Origin: Emmonsiellopsis sp. PD_33 | Taxonomy: Eukaryota > Ascomycota > Eurotiomycetes > Onygenales > Ajellomycetaceae | NCBI GenBank assembly: GCA_032988165.1 | Contig: JANTQF010000193.1 | Span: forward strand, 1 to 64,000 | Length of the DNA stretch: 64,000 bases | Direction of reading: 5' to 3' | In this document: one piece after another, positions 44,891 through 57,030 of the stretch | Layout of the letters: every line of letters begins with the position of its first letter | Numbering within the stretch: the stretch's first letter is position 1 | Position numbers and translations under genes: made by a program | The notes under the pieces: model-generated | Databases searched by the model: none | Told to the model about the DNA's origin: nothing | Seen by the model: only the letters and a program-made list of their open reading frames with translations

Positions 44891-46436
44891 TCACGATGCC
44901 CAGACCCGTACACTTAAATCCACACTCCCGGTGGCAATCACACAGCGAATTCCGATATTCGCAGCTCCACCAGGATCCTTCTTCGCTCCAGGTATAATAC
45001 CGTTCGCGCCTGTGGTCGTTGCGCCGTTGGCATCTCCATTCGCCGCGCCGACGTCTTTGATAATGTTGGGTGCCCACCTTACACAGCTCAAAAAGTGGCC
45101 ATGGGCGTCCGTCACTGTTCGAACGCACTTGCATTCCTGAGTCAAGTCCCAGCAGCGAATGGTTTTATCGTCGCTGACGGAGACAAGATACTTCCCTCCA
45201 GGGTGGAAAACTAAGCCGCGGACCCAGTTGTCGTGGCCAACAAGAGCTTTAATTAATGTGCCACGAGAGTCCCATATCCGGATCGTTTTGTCACGAGAGC
45301 CGGAGGCGACGTATTCTGCAGAGGATGACGCTGGTGGGGGCTTTTTGAGACCTGCTAGTGCGGCCAGGTAAGGGTAACTGCTCGATGGAGCAAACGCGAC
45401 ACATTCAACCCGATGTTCGTGGCCAAGGAATGTCGACTTGGTGTCGCCGGACGAAGCGTCCCATAATCGTGGGACTTGGTCGTCTCCGGCAGAGAAGAGA
45501 AAGCGGCCATCCGGCGACGCCACGACGTCTCGAACCCAGTCCAGATGTCCTCGTAGGGTCTTGACGCAGTAACCCGTTGTGACGTCCCAAATGCGGAGGG
45601 TTTTGTCACGCGAGGCGGAGACCAGAAGATTGCCTGATAACGGCGACCCTGCTGCTCCAGATGGAACGAATCTGACAGCTGAAACACTGTGGTCATGTCC
45701 TGGCAGGGTACGTATATTTTTATATTCGTCAGAGGGATCCCACAGCTTGATTGTTAGATCTGATGAACATGATGCCAACAGTGTGCCACCACGCGGTCCA
45801 CCATAGTCTACATCCAGCACAGCTTTTGTATGGCCCTTGATCGTGCGTTCTAGTTCGCCAAGTTCCCAGTCCCATATCTTAATTGTGGTATCGTCGGATC
45901 CGGATGCAAGTGAGGAGAAAACGGGGTGGAAAGCAACACAAGTTACTGGTTCCCGGTGGGATTGAAGGTTATGCCGCGCGGGGGCACGGGGCAGCCACGA
46001 CACGGGGTCTTGGTTTCTTCGGGTAAGGGAGGTAGGAGTAGCAGAGTCCAGCTCAGACTGAAGGGCAGTATTTCGAGATTCTAGATCCATGATCTGTGTG
46101 TATGCATCATTTGTCCACGTTAGCAGGCAGGACGAACCGGTCGATAGTCCAACACCACTTCAGCTGACCTTTTTTTGTAGCCGCACCACGCTCGTCCACT
46201 TCTTTTCTAGTAGGCCCTCATATTTCTTCGCAGTAGCGTCATCCAGCTGGATATTTCCCCCTAGTTCTTCACGCAGCGCAGCGGCGCTTTTTGGCAGGTT
46301 GACGGAGAGAAGGTATGCGATGATCGACTTGTGACTGCACCCCAGCAATTAGAAGACATGTTCCAGCAATACACTTTGGACATTCGAATGCGACCCACAG
46401 CTCTTCCGCCTGCCGCGGAGTGAGTAATTGACTCAT
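44891..46436 (-). CDS. PAC1: Nuclear distribution protein PAC1/LIS1 (NudF)
   Basis: Exons 46436-46399, 46334-46169 and 46093-44891 give 468 residues, the normal length. Residues 1-40 form the LisH dimerisation motif ([13 protein letters not shown], then [12 protein letters not shown]), followed by a coiled coil around 60-90 and seven WD40 repeats from about 110 to the end. Clear repeats include [68 protein letters not shown] and [17 protein letters not shown]1 binds dynein and, with NudE, supports nuclear migration along microtubules in hyphae. The [14 protein letters not shown] region before the last repeat carries a Gly/Ala-rich fungal insertion (about 415-445). All splice phases agree. Confidence 0.95.
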
Positions 46437-47809
46437 GGTTGTGGCAGTTGTAGGTCCTGGAGACGGTTCGCAGTAGTCTTCTCAGGCCCCTCCACAACCA
46501 CCCAACAAGGCTCTGTCCACTGAGCTCGCCAGATAAATAAGGTGCAGTGATAGAAAGGAGATCGGACCGTAGCCACAAGATGCAGAAAGACTAATTTCAG
46601 GGGGTTTTGGCGGGGGATGGTATGCGACTCCGGGGGTTCATGGCGGGAGGGCTGAAGGGCGATGATGTGGTGTTGTCGAAGTTCCTTAGAAGAGCGGGCA
46701 CTTCACCAGAGCAGAACACATGGCCCAGCAAGCAGAGGCCAGTCACAGAATCAGAGCCCGCAGCAGAGAGGCGAGAGTTTGTATACAGCCAGCCATGGAT
46801 TGAAGTTGCGAAGACTGGGTGAACCGACTGCTGTCCGGCTGTTCCTGGCTGGTTTTGCGGGACATCGATGCCAAGCCTCGCGCTTATCCGGGCATGGTGC
46901 GCTGGCTGCTTTACTGGCCCATTATCAGATGTATGGCATGTATGGCATGTATGCGGAGAGTAAACAGCCCAATATGTATTCACATGGCCAAGCATGGGGT
47001 ATGGCTGTGGAGAGGGTCAAAGCATGGTGATACTGCAGGGATTGTTTAACTGTTTATCCAGTCTTTGTTGCAGCAGACAATCAGTTAGATATCTTAAGGT
47101 TTGTGTCTGCATCACCAGTTCGCAGAAACAAAACAAACTCTAGCACATACATATTCTATCATATTCACTCAGTACCGGCACAACACGAATCAAGCAGATT
47201 CAGAGACTCGAGACTCGAAAGCAGCCTTGTTATCTATGCATGTGTCCGTCCATAGATCTGGTGGCCCCTATTAAAGCAGCGGCGGTCACCTGACGCGATC
47301 ACCACGGCGATGGATGTTGACGTTTTACCCCAAATCGAAATGTTTTTTCCCATCAATCGGGCTCTTGGGCTGCAATCCTCCACTTCCACGCTGCCATCGT
47401 CTCTGAACTGCGGATTCCGCTTCTCACGCTGCTCTCGGGATAATACCCCCGTTGCCCTGTTTACATCTGGTCTCAGTTTGCCGTGCAGCTGCCCTGCTTT
47501 TATTTACTCCTTTCGCCGGCACAAAGACCGCATTCCTTGGCCAGACTCTCAAACTACCAATACCACCAACTTTTTGCCTTTGATACCTGCTGCTTTCCAC
47601 TGGCATTTTCTTTGATCCCTAAGGTAAGTTGACCCTTTGTTGTTTGTTTCCAGAAGCCCCGCCTTTTAGAGGGCTCCCGTGCCATGAACCCTTTTGCGTG
47701 GGCTGCTGTGACGTCGCCGAAATTGAGACGATAAGATTGTGTGCGGGCGCTGATGAAGTTGTTAGGGAACCGATTTTGGCGAAAGTTATTGCGGCTCCAG
47801 CCTCGCAGA
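46437..47809. other. Divergent spacer PAC1 / XMAP215 gene
   Basis: About 1.4 kb. A short ATGGCATGT-type repeat lies at about 46931-46949. No frame is convincing. The region probably holds both promoters and leaders. Confidence 0.45.
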
Positions 47810-50786
47810 ATGGCTGACCAAGAAGAGGACTTCAGTTCCTTGCCTTTGCCGGATAGATTTGCCCACAAGGTGAGCACTACGAGTTTATTACATTCCCATT
47901 ACTGCCCCTACACCTGCTACAGGCCACCGTGAGCTAATCAAATACATAGAACTGGAAAGTTAGAAAAGGAGGATATGAAGATGCAGCTAAACAGTTTGAA
48001 ATATCGCCCGACGAATCGGACCCCGTTTTTCGACCGTTCCTCCAAGACCCAAGCCTATGGAAAGGGGCTGTCGCCGATTCAAACGTAGCCGCACAACAGG
48101 ATGGTCTGAGCGCTTATTGTGCCTTCTTGAAATATGCTGGCGTACAGGGTTGTGTCAAGTGTGTATTATCCCAGACGTCACCAATCCGGGGGAAATGATA
48201 GAGGGGTTGGTTGGCTGACATAAATGTAACTAGGACTCGAGGGACGGCGATTTCTGCAATTATCGAAAAAGGGTTACCGTCAACACGTCCCGCAGCTAAA
48301 GCTAACTCGCTAGAAGCTATACTACTTTGCGTTGAACTAGATAAACCCGAACCTGTTGTCGAAGACCTCATCTCCGCCCTATCCCACAAACTACCCAAGG
48401 TTATTGCGCCAGCACTCGCCACATTGGCAGCTGTGTTTCATAACTACGGATGTAAAGTCGTTGACTCGAAGCCGGTTTTGAAAGCACTCCCAAAAGTCTT
48501 TGGCCATGCGGATAAGAATGTCAGGGCAGAGGCGCAAAATCTGACTGTGGAACTGTACAGATGGTTGAAGGATGCAATGAAGCCGTTGTTTTGGGGAGAT
48601 TTGAAGCCAGTTCAACAGCAGGATCTCGATAAATTGTTCGACGCCGTCAAGCAAGAACCTTCCCCGAAACAAGAACGATTCACACGCGCACAGCAAGAGG
48701 CGATGGCTGCAGCAAGCTCCCAACCCGGCGGGGATGGTGGGGACGCTGGGGCTGGAGATGAAGAAGAGGCCGAGGGGGAAGTCGATGTTTTCGATCTTGC
48801 AGAACCGGTCGACGTCATATCTCAAGCCCCCAAAGACCTCCACGAAAAGCTAGCCTCCACGAAATGGAAAGACCGCAAGGAAGCGCTAGATGCATTGTTT
48901 GCCACCGCCAATGTCCCTAGGATCAAGGAAGGCCCATTTGATGAGATTGCACGCGCACTAGCGAAGTGTATGAAGGATGCAAACGTCGCTGTTGTTACTG
49001 TCGCTGCGAACACAATAGAAGCTCTCGCAAAAGGCCTACGGAAAGGATTCGGTAAATATCGTCCAACTCTTATGGCTCCGATGCTGGAACGGTTGAAGGA
49101 GAAGAAGCAGTCCGTCTCCGATGCGCTTGGACTAGCCTTGGATGCGGTCTTCACTGCAACCAGCCTTTCAGAGTGCCTGGAAGAAGTTTTGGAATTCCTG
49201 AAGCATAAGAATCCACAAGTAAAACAAGAAACACTGAAGTTTTTGATTCGCTGCCTCAGAACAACTAGGGATGTGCCGTCGAAACCTGAGACCAAGTCGG
49301 TAGCAGACGCTGCCACAAAGCTATTGACGGAATCAAGCGAAGCCACTCGATCTGGAGGTGCTGAAATCCTTGGGACTTTGATGAAAATCATAGGCGAAAG
49401 GGCCATGAACCCGTACCTAGATGGGTTAGACGACATTCGAAAAGCAAAAATAAAGGAATTCTTCGAGACGGCCGAAGTGAAAGCCAAGGACCGCCCTAAG
49501 CCCATTGTTGGGCCACCCAAGGGATTGGGCGGACCACCCCCAGGGAAGCGGCCTGTCATCAAAAAGGCTGGTATCAAAAAGGCAGCACCTGCAGCAGCAG
49601 CCGCCCCGCCACCGGAAGAACCAACACCTGCACCTGCTGCTAAACCAGCCTCAAGGGGAATCCCATCCAAACTTGGAGGTATCCCAAAGTCAGGAGGCGC
49701 TGCAACACCCGGCCCAGGATCCAAACTTGGGCGAAAGCTCGCTGGACCAGGAGGCGCGGGGGCTCCTTCACCACGAAGAGTGGTTTCACCACCTTTCGAG
49801 GAACACCCAGCCCCCGCTCCGCCCGCGGCTGTACCTGGACCGAAGTTTGGTCTAGGCAACCGTGGACTTGCAGGACGTTCACTAGGAAGGCCAGCACCTG
49901 CGAATGCCGAGCCGGCCCCACCGTCTGCTAACGCTGCAATAAGCTCTGGTATGGCAGCCATTGAGCGTGCTGAATTAGAAGAGCTACGACTCGAGAAAGA
50001 AAGACTGTCAAAGATGGTCGAGGACATGCGATCAGAGAGGTCGAAACTTGCCTCTGAAATCAACGAGCTCCAAAATCAAAACGCACAGCTAATAGAAGAC
50101 CACACGAGAGATGTTCTGAGCATTAAAGCCAAGGAGACCCAGCTGGTACGAGCAAGAAGCGATGCGGAGACTGCCGAACAAAACGTCCAAAAACAACAAA
50201 GAGAAATTGAACGATTGAAGCGCGAGTTATCACGAGCTGTACGTGCCAGCGCGGCCAGCCCGCCGGCTGTGATTCCTGACATGGGCCTAAACATGGGCGT
50301 GGGCGATGGCGGTATCTACCAGGACCACTCTAACAATATCAACAACGGTCCACCTTCTCGCGCTGGTCTTCATTTCGGTAGTCGGTTCGAAAGTGCCCGG
50401 CCGCGAAGCTTCATGTCTGCTAGTCCCAGCGAGGAGAAGGAGAATAACAATGGACTCGAATCTCCAGGCCTAAGCAGTGCAGGTGGATACGCTGGACGAA
50501 GGAAAATTAGTCCTCCCGTTGGCTCGTCGTACTCGTCCGGTCGAGGAAGCCCCGCGAGATTGTCTGCGGGCAGGACTGGTTCCAGCGGCGATGGCCCCCT
50601 GTCTTCAGGCGAGCCAGCAGAGAATTGGAAGAGAGCGGCGGAGGTGACAAGTCAGCTGAAAGCGAGAATTGAGCAGATGAAGGTAACCTTTTAGCCTTTC
50701 CTATTGACTAATTCCAAGGAATGCCATACTGACTTGGCTCTCCCTCACAGGCACGACAAGGTCTTTCACGGCCAGCACCTTCATAA
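47810..50786 (+). CDS. ALP14: XMAP215-family microtubule polymerase (Stu2/Alp14)
   Basis: Exons 47810-47869, 47950-48158, 48234-50682 and 50751-50786 give 917 residues. Two TOG domains of HEAT repeats are visible, at about 1-235 (RFAHKNWKVRKGGYEDA, then WKGAVADSNVAAQQDGL, with HKLPKVIAPALATLAAVF) and about 275-500 (STKWKDRKEALDALF, then KHKNPQVKQETLKFL). A basic, Gly/Pro/Ala-rich lattice-binding linker follows (about 510-655), then a coiled coil at about 660-750 for dimerisation, and a Ser-rich tail. This two-TOG dimer plan is the fungal type. It adds tubulin at plus ends and works at kinetochores and spindle poles. The last exon encodes only 11 residues. Confidence 0.92.
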
Positions 50787-52328
50787 ACCTCACGCACGCG
50801 GCACGCATATCATATAAATTCGTTTTATATATCCACAACCCACCACCCACCCCTTATCTAACGATGTCACTGTCATTTGCCATTTGTCCATTCTTTTCCT
50901 ATGTATTCCGTCTGCCTTTTTGTTTCGTCAATACCCCCAAATCATTCGCGTTGCCCCGATCTCTCTCGCCTTGTTTTGTAACAATGTTGATTTTTTGCCG
51001 CTCTGGGTTTTTTTTTTGGTTTTTGTCTGGCTTGGAAGAGGAAAGGGGCGCAGGAGGGGTATTTCTCATACATACACATACAAACTCGCTCAGAGAGGAA
51101 GGAGGGCCTAGGTCGATTCGATTTTCTTGTTTTTTGTTTTGTTTTGTTTCTAGGGAAAAGAGGATGGAGGATTCGGTTTTTGTTTTTGATTTCTCATTTT
51201 TTTTCCCCTCCTCTGATTTTTCCTGTCCAGTGATTTTATGTCGTCGTTCGATTCGTGCGACTATTATCGTGTGTGTCCGCAGGCTTGTTTTGTTTGTTCA
51301 TAGGACTCCACCCACTCGACGTCTCCCATCATTGCGACGCGAGGGGTGTATTTTGCTTTGAACTTTTTTTTTATATTTTTATTTAATTTGACCGGGGCCT
51401 TCCTGTTGCTAGTGTTATTATTATTTTTCTTGGTGTTTTTTTTTGGGGGGGGATTATTTATTAGGGAGGGGATGAAAGTTATTTTGTAGTCTAGCAAGTT
51501 CTCTAGGGACGTGCACCTTGTGTTTCCCCTGCTTCCGATGGTAGGAGGAAGTGGTTGGTCCACACACACACCGAGGATACGGATGTTCAAGGGAGAACGG
51601 GCAAGACAGGGAGGGCAAGGAAGTTCCAGATCTGATCGATTCGGTTCAATGTCTACCTACCTACTTGGCTTTTGATGAGAGACGTGAGTTGAGCGCGGTG
51701 ATGGATTGGATTATTTGTGCCCATCATATGTACCCAACCAAGAAGTGTTATTCTAAATCCCCATTTCGCACCCAGCATCACTTCCTTCAGGGGGAGGATG
51801 GATGGATGGATTGGAGGAAGAGAGCAGATTGCAAATTCCTTGACATGGTGGAAAACGGATTTTACTTGATTAACCTATTCTATTGACTTACACATGACAG
51901 ATCATCAAAGCCACTCATTTACTTACGAGGTTGGGAAGGTGGGAAGATATGGGAAGGCGGAGGCAGAGAATGATCATGTCGTTTTATTGTTTTAAGAGAA
52001 AATGCGCCAGGAAATCGGGGGGGTATATGTCAAAAAGTACAAGAGAAGGAAGTAGGAAGAGATGCATGCCATCATCATCATATGGTTCGATTCGGAAGCT
52101 GGCTGGGTTCAAGAAGCCGAAGGTTCTAGCTAAGGTCGCAAACCACCGTAGTGAAATGCCTTCCTAAGAGAGGACAAGTTCGAAGCGCGGGGGTAATCAA
52201 AGATTTCAAGAGAAACGCCACGGGCCCACCCAGGCTCAACTCCGAAACGCAGCATTTCGATATGGGGGAAAAATTTTGGTAAATTATCGTTAAAAGTGCT
52301 TTTTTTTATTTGGAGGGAGAGAAGTCAT
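50787..52328. other. 1.5-kb convergent interval
   Basis: Holds the long 3' flanks of the XMAP215 gene and eL8: T-rich stretches, a poly-G run at 51445-51452 and AT-rich DNA. Apparent frames are low complexity. Confidence 0.45.
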
Positions 52329-53518
52329 TTAGATCTTGATAGCAGTCTCAATAGCGCGGCGCTGCTTGGTTTGTCTGGCGACGGCCTTGGCACCCATGAT
52401 GCCTCCACCCCAGTGGCGCTTGCTCTCCTCGTACTTGTCGGCGTAACCATCCTTGATGGCGGTGAGGAGCTTGGAGAGCTCAGTCTTGTCCTCAGCGCGG
52501 ACCTCGGTCAGAGCCAAGACGGCAGCGGTCTGGAGGGGAAACGGATTAGTATATATTGTACCAGGGACTTGGTAGAAGGGGATATTATACCTTCTTGTGG
52601 ACGACAGTTCCGAGTCTGGCCTTGCCCTTGATGATGGCGTAGGGAACACCCATCTTGCGGCAGAGAGCGGGGAGGAAGACAACGAGTTCGATGGGATCGA
52701 CATCGTTGGGGATGAGGACGAGGGAAGCCTTCTTGTTCTCGATGAGGCCAACAACGTGGTTGAGACCGTACTTGACAGCGTAGGGCTTCTTGCTGACATC
52801 CTCCTTCTTCTGGCCGGCCTCGACGGCGGTGGCCTCCTTGTGGAGACGCTCCTTCTTCTCGGCCTTGGACTCAGGGCGGTACTTGTTGAGGAGCTTGAAG
52901 GCCTGGGCGGCGGTGTTGCGGTCCAGGACGTTCTGGAACTGGGCAATGGCCGGGGGAACCTTGAGGCGGAGGTTCAAGACCTTCTTCTGGCGCTGGAGAC
53001 GGACATACTCGGGCCACTTCACCATGCGCGAGAGGTTGCGCTTGGGCTGGATGTCCTGGCCAATGCCGTAGTTGCGAGCGCGCTTCTCGATGAGCGGGTT
53101 CTAAAATTCAATTGCAATTAGTATCCCACATATGATACATAGATATCCCTAAAAATAGCAGTGGGAGTGAATTGACATACCTTAGGGGCCTTCTTAGCAC
53201 CAGCCTTTCCCTGGGGGAAGGGGGCAGCGGCAACTTTCTTTCCGGACTTGGGAGGCTATCATTGAGAAAAGAAGACCATCAGCGAATCTTGTTCACAGAT
53301 TTTTTTACATCTTCTTTGACCTCTAGAGAGACCGGGGCGCTTTGCATTTCTGCACTGCACATCCCGACTCAAGCCATGTCATCGCCAACCGCACCATTCC
53401 GAATTACCAGAATGGGGTGGAGACGGAATTGCTTCATCGGCTTGCAGCGCTCATCGCTAAGCGCTGCAGAGGCCTAGCAAGTGTTCACAGATCATATAGG
53501 ACGATGAATTCTTACCAT
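52329..53518 (-). CDS. RPL8: Large-subunit ribosomal protein eL8 (L7a)
   Basis: Coding exons 53518-53516, 53255-53181, 53100-52591 and 52529-52329 give 262 residues. The first coding exon is the ATG alone; a 260-nt intron follows (ATG|GTAAGA). The protein has [19 protein letters not shown], then [21 protein letters not shown], then the L7Ae RNA-binding core ([45 protein letters not shown]) and a C-terminal helix ending in AIETAIKI. eL8 binds 25S rRNA near the exit-tunnel side. Upstream at 53643-53657 are AACCCTAA and CACGTG. Phases all agree. Confidence 0.95.
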
Positions 53519-53986
53519 TGTGTCGGTGTTGTCGGACTTTGGTGGTTGACTGACTAGAGAAGAACGAAGAGAAAAGATTCAAGTCGAGAAGTTGATGTGC
53601 ACAGGAGCTAGGCTTAGCGCGGAAATTAAGCGAGCGCCCCATAACCCTAATCACGTGGTTCGTCCACATTATTGATGACTAAGCCATATATCGTCATCCG
53701 CCATCAACAGCATATTGCGCTGAAGAGGAGGCAGTTTAGGAATCTCGACACTAGATAATACTAAATTCTAAAGGGTGTTGTCCAATATTAACGTAGGATA
53801 AAAGAAATACAACAGTTCAAAAAAAGGCTCTGCGTGCCTGGTATTATATACCATAAACTCAATTCTATCTCCCAAATGCGGTCCTCCATCTCCAAACGCC
53901 GAACATGCAAATATCCCAGACTATAAAACCTTACTCGCAACTAAAAAAGCGCTCGTAGTACCACACAAAAACAGTATATCACCATC
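53519..53986. other. eL8 promoter and 3' flank of AP-3 sigma
   Basis: The right half is AT-rich with no frame. The left half is the eL8 promoter, described separately. No other feature. Confidence 0.45.
53643..53657. promoter_or_regulatory. CCCTAA plus E-box element of the eL8 promoter
   Basis: AACCCTAA (53643-53650) is followed one base later by CACGTG (53652-53657), about 125-140 bp upstream of the eL8 ATG. These match Tbf1-type and Cbf1-type sites and mirror the pair upstream of eS10 at a similar distance. Confidence 0.5.
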
Positions 53987-54630
53987 TCATCTCCAAGGCA
54001 CCCCCAGCCCCGCGATCCCCCCTCTTCCCATCCCCACACTTCCCCCCTCTACCGCCCTCCTCTTCCCCTTCGATCCCTCCTGACTCTTAACCCCCTGCAC
54101 GATCCGCTCAAGATTCGTCTCGATAACTACCCCACCAACAATCATCTCCCCTAGCACCGCATGCATCGTCTCGTAGCCAAATATCAGGTCCAGTTCGCAT
54201 ACATTCTCAAACAGCCTGTCCAGCGCTTCCACGAAGACTTGGATCAAATCGATCAGCGCGAGGGGCGATTCGGTAGAGGTGGAGATGACGATGAAGGATA
54301 GGGTAGCGTAGGTTCGGTAGGTGATTTGGGTTGGTGCGTCGGAGGGGCTGCTGGATGAGTTTGGACTGGCGCCTTGGGCGAGGAGGGGCGGGAGCGGGAG
54401 GAAGTTGCAGGCGGAGGAGGGCCGTTGCGAGACGAGGTTGTATATCTGGGCGAGGAGGGATTGCTGGGTTTGTGTGTCCTAGATGGGAGGGATGTTAGTG
54501 TAACAACTTCAGGTGGTGGGGGTGGGGGTGGTGTAGACGCATTGCGAGGACAGACACGTACCAGCTGTGTGTAGAATTTGGTCAGCCGTGGCTGGCCGCT
54601 ATTATTGAAAACCAGGACTGCATTAATCAT
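53987..54630 (-). CDS. APS3: AP-3 adaptor complex sigma subunit
   Basis: Two exons, 54630-54562 and 54478-53987, give 186 residues. The start MINAVLVFNNSGQPRLTKFYTQL is the hallmark N-terminus of AP-3 sigma. It is followed by QQSLLAQIYNLVSQRP, then YATLSFIVISTSTESPLALIDLIQVFVEALDRLFENVCELDLIF, then HAVLGEMIVGGVVIETN. AP-3 sorts cargo from the Golgi/endosome to the vacuole. Upstream in-frame ATGs exist but would add non-conserved residues. Compared with yeast there is an extra Ser/Pro-rich loop at about 52-72 and a Gly/Arg-rich tail after residue 155. It is divergent from the EngB-type GTPase gene. Confidence 0.9.
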
Positions 54631-54995
54631 GTCGGCTGATAACCCCCCGTCGAGGCCTGCGCTTAACACTTCCAAGATTGATACTTTCGTCTGCGGAGGA
54701 TGCGCGGAGAGGAAGCAGGAAGCGCGGGAATCTTATCAGATCGCGTGGATTGCGATAAGCAGCTGTTTGCATTGTTTGCCTCCTTATCAGCCCGGCGAAA
54801 CAATAGTCCGACTATCTCCAGACCTCATTTTCTCCAACACGACTCGGAAGTCTATCCCCAACTGCAAATTGCGGAGAATATAATTGCACGCATTGGGTAG
54901 ACCGCGGATTATTCTTTCACTCCTTAACACATCCCTATACCCACCGCCTCTTCGTCCCATATATATTCACTCTTTTAGCACCCCATCCTACCCCA
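54631..54995. other. Divergent promoter APS3 / EngB-type GTPase
   Basis: A 365-nt spacer; ATATAT near 54959-54964 could serve as a TATA-like element for the plus-strand gene. No other feature. Confidence 0.4.
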
Positions 54996-56119
54996 ATGAG
55001 GACCCCCTTAAGAGCGGCCTCCGCCGCGAAACGCGCCGCAACCCAAGCCATCCAAGCCAACCCCGTCCTCACAACAGTAGCAGCAACACCACCACCACCA
55101 AATCCACCGAAACCCGCTACACCCGATCTCACAAAAGACGTCACCAAACTCCGCCTAAACCACCACTGCTTCTACTACGAAACCACCCCCCCCACGCCCC
55201 TCCAGCTCCAATCCGCCAGCACAGTTTTCAAAAAGACGCACCACTCGCCGATAAAAATGTGGTCAGCCGCCGAGTTCCGCACGATCCCACGCTCCGACGT
55301 GCCCGAGGTTGCGTTCCTGGGGCGGTCAAACGTGGGGAAATCGTCGTTGCTCAACGCCGTCATGCAGGACCAGATCTGTCGGACCTCGTCGAAGCCGGGG
55401 AGGACGAGGGAGATGAATGCGTATGGGATTGGGGGGAGGAAGGGCGGGGAGGCGAGGGTTGTGCTTGTTGATACACCTGGGTATGGGCAGGCGAGTCATG
55501 AGGAGTGGGGGAGGGAGATTTTGAAGTTCTTGACGAAGAGGAGGCAGTATGCATTTCCCCCCTTCCTTTGTCATTTTTCATCAGCACCCCCCCTGAACCC
55601 TTTTTTTTTTTAAAAAAAACTCCGCTAACTTATGAAACAAAAAAAAATCCCCGCAGACTCCGCCGCGCCTTCATCCTCATAGACTCCCTCCACGGCATAA
55701 AATCCACCGACGCCGCCCTCCTCTCCCTCCTCCGCGAATCCGCCATCCCGCACCAAATAATCCTCTCAAAAGTAGACTCCATCCTCCTCTCTTCTTCCCC
55801 CACCACAAAACCAAAACCCAGCAAAAGCAAAAGCAAAAGCAACAACAACAAGAACAACCCCACAATCCCACAATCAAACATCACCGCACTAGAAGAATTC
55901 TCCAAAGAGATCCTATCACAGATCCAGCCCGCGCCGGAACCAGGGCCGCGCAAGGGACAAGTGATTCGCGACGGCCCGCCGGCGCTGGGCGAGGTGTTGT
56001 CCTGTTCGTCGAGGATGCGCGGGGCGGCTGGGGCGGGGAAGGATGGGAAGGGGTTTTTGGGGGTTGATGCGGTGCGGTGGGCGATTTTGAAGGCGGCGGG
56101 GTTGGAGGGGAGTGTTTGA
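54996..56119 (+). CDS. EngB/YihA-type mitochondrial GTPase (Mrx8-like)
   Basis: Two exons, 54996-55546 and 55657-56119, give 337 residues. The N-terminus is Arg/Ala-rich without acids (RTPLRAASAAKRAATQAIQ), a mitochondrial presequence. GTPase motifs are clear: G1 GRSNVGKSS, G2 region SSKPGRTREMNAY, G3 DTPGYGQASH, and G4 LSKVD after the splice. EngB proteins help assemble the large ribosomal subunit; the yeast mitochondrial member is Mrx8. A Lys/Ser/Asn-rich insert at about 240-265 separates G4 from the G5 region (CSSRMRGAAGAG). The intron carries a poly-T/A stretch. Length is slightly above bacterial EngB because of the presequence and insert. Confidence 0.88.
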
Positions 56120-57030
56120 GATTCTTTTTGGTGGTTTCCAGTGACAATCGACCATATTATTCATAGTATATACCCCCCCCCCCCCCTCCCCCCCTGTCCG
56201 GTCCTAGGGCAAACGCTGTCTGGGAACACTTGCTATCTATCTACCTATCTATCCTAACATACGACCATCATCCTTTCTCTTTTTTCCTTATTTTGTCCGT
56301 CCTAAACAACTTGTACAGTATAAACTTACTAGTGCTACTTACATACATACCACCCTGACCTACCTACTCCTATCCCTCCCACTCTTGTTGTATATTTATA
56401 CACACATAAAGCATTCCATTCCATTCCATTCCATAAACCACAGATTAAAAAAGTAAAATAAACCACCTAACCATTCCCATTCATTCATGGCATACATACA
56501 ATTCATACAAACTAACTAATCCTAGCAAAAACATTCCAAAAAGGTATTATACTCATAAGAACATGACACACACAAAAACAAAGGGCAAGACAAGGAAGAA
56601 AAACTGCAGCATAAATAATAAATGAGGAAAAGGAAACAAAGAATAGGGGGGAATATCATAGAAAGTTTGCAGTGTAGGTATAACATGATAAAAAGCAATG
56701 CACTAGATATACATAATTGTTTTGGCATAATAGAAAAAGGGGTATGGGTATGGTATATATGAATTTGCGGGGGGAGGGGGTATGAGAGATAAAATAAATT
56801 GGAGTCCTTCACCTCCTCCATGTATTCTGCTTTTCGAGAAAGGAAAACAAAAAAAAAACAAAAAAAAGAATAGCAAGCGCCAACCCACGCTATGCAATAG
56901 GGCCCACAAGATAATATATTTCTTGTCCCTTCCCGAGTGGGCTGGGACTGTAATTTTCGTAATTGGATATCATGAAACGTGTTAAATGGGGTCGATTCCC
57001 GAGGGGGAGAAAACAAAAGGCGGATGGATC
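56120..57030. other. Convergent 3' interval GTPase / CDC4
   Basis: Contains a C-run at 56171-56185, CTAT and TTCCA short tandem repeats (56230-56250, 56410-56440) and AT-rich DNA. No coding frame. Confidence 0.5.

Noticed and set aside
48822..50063. Minus-strand frame of 413 codons
   Set aside because: Antisense shadow of the XMAP215 gene, created by its codon bias.
52597..53121. Plus-strand frame of 174 codons
   Set aside because: Antisense shadow of eL8; Gly/Leu/Asp-rich composition is an artefact of GC-rich ribosomal codons.
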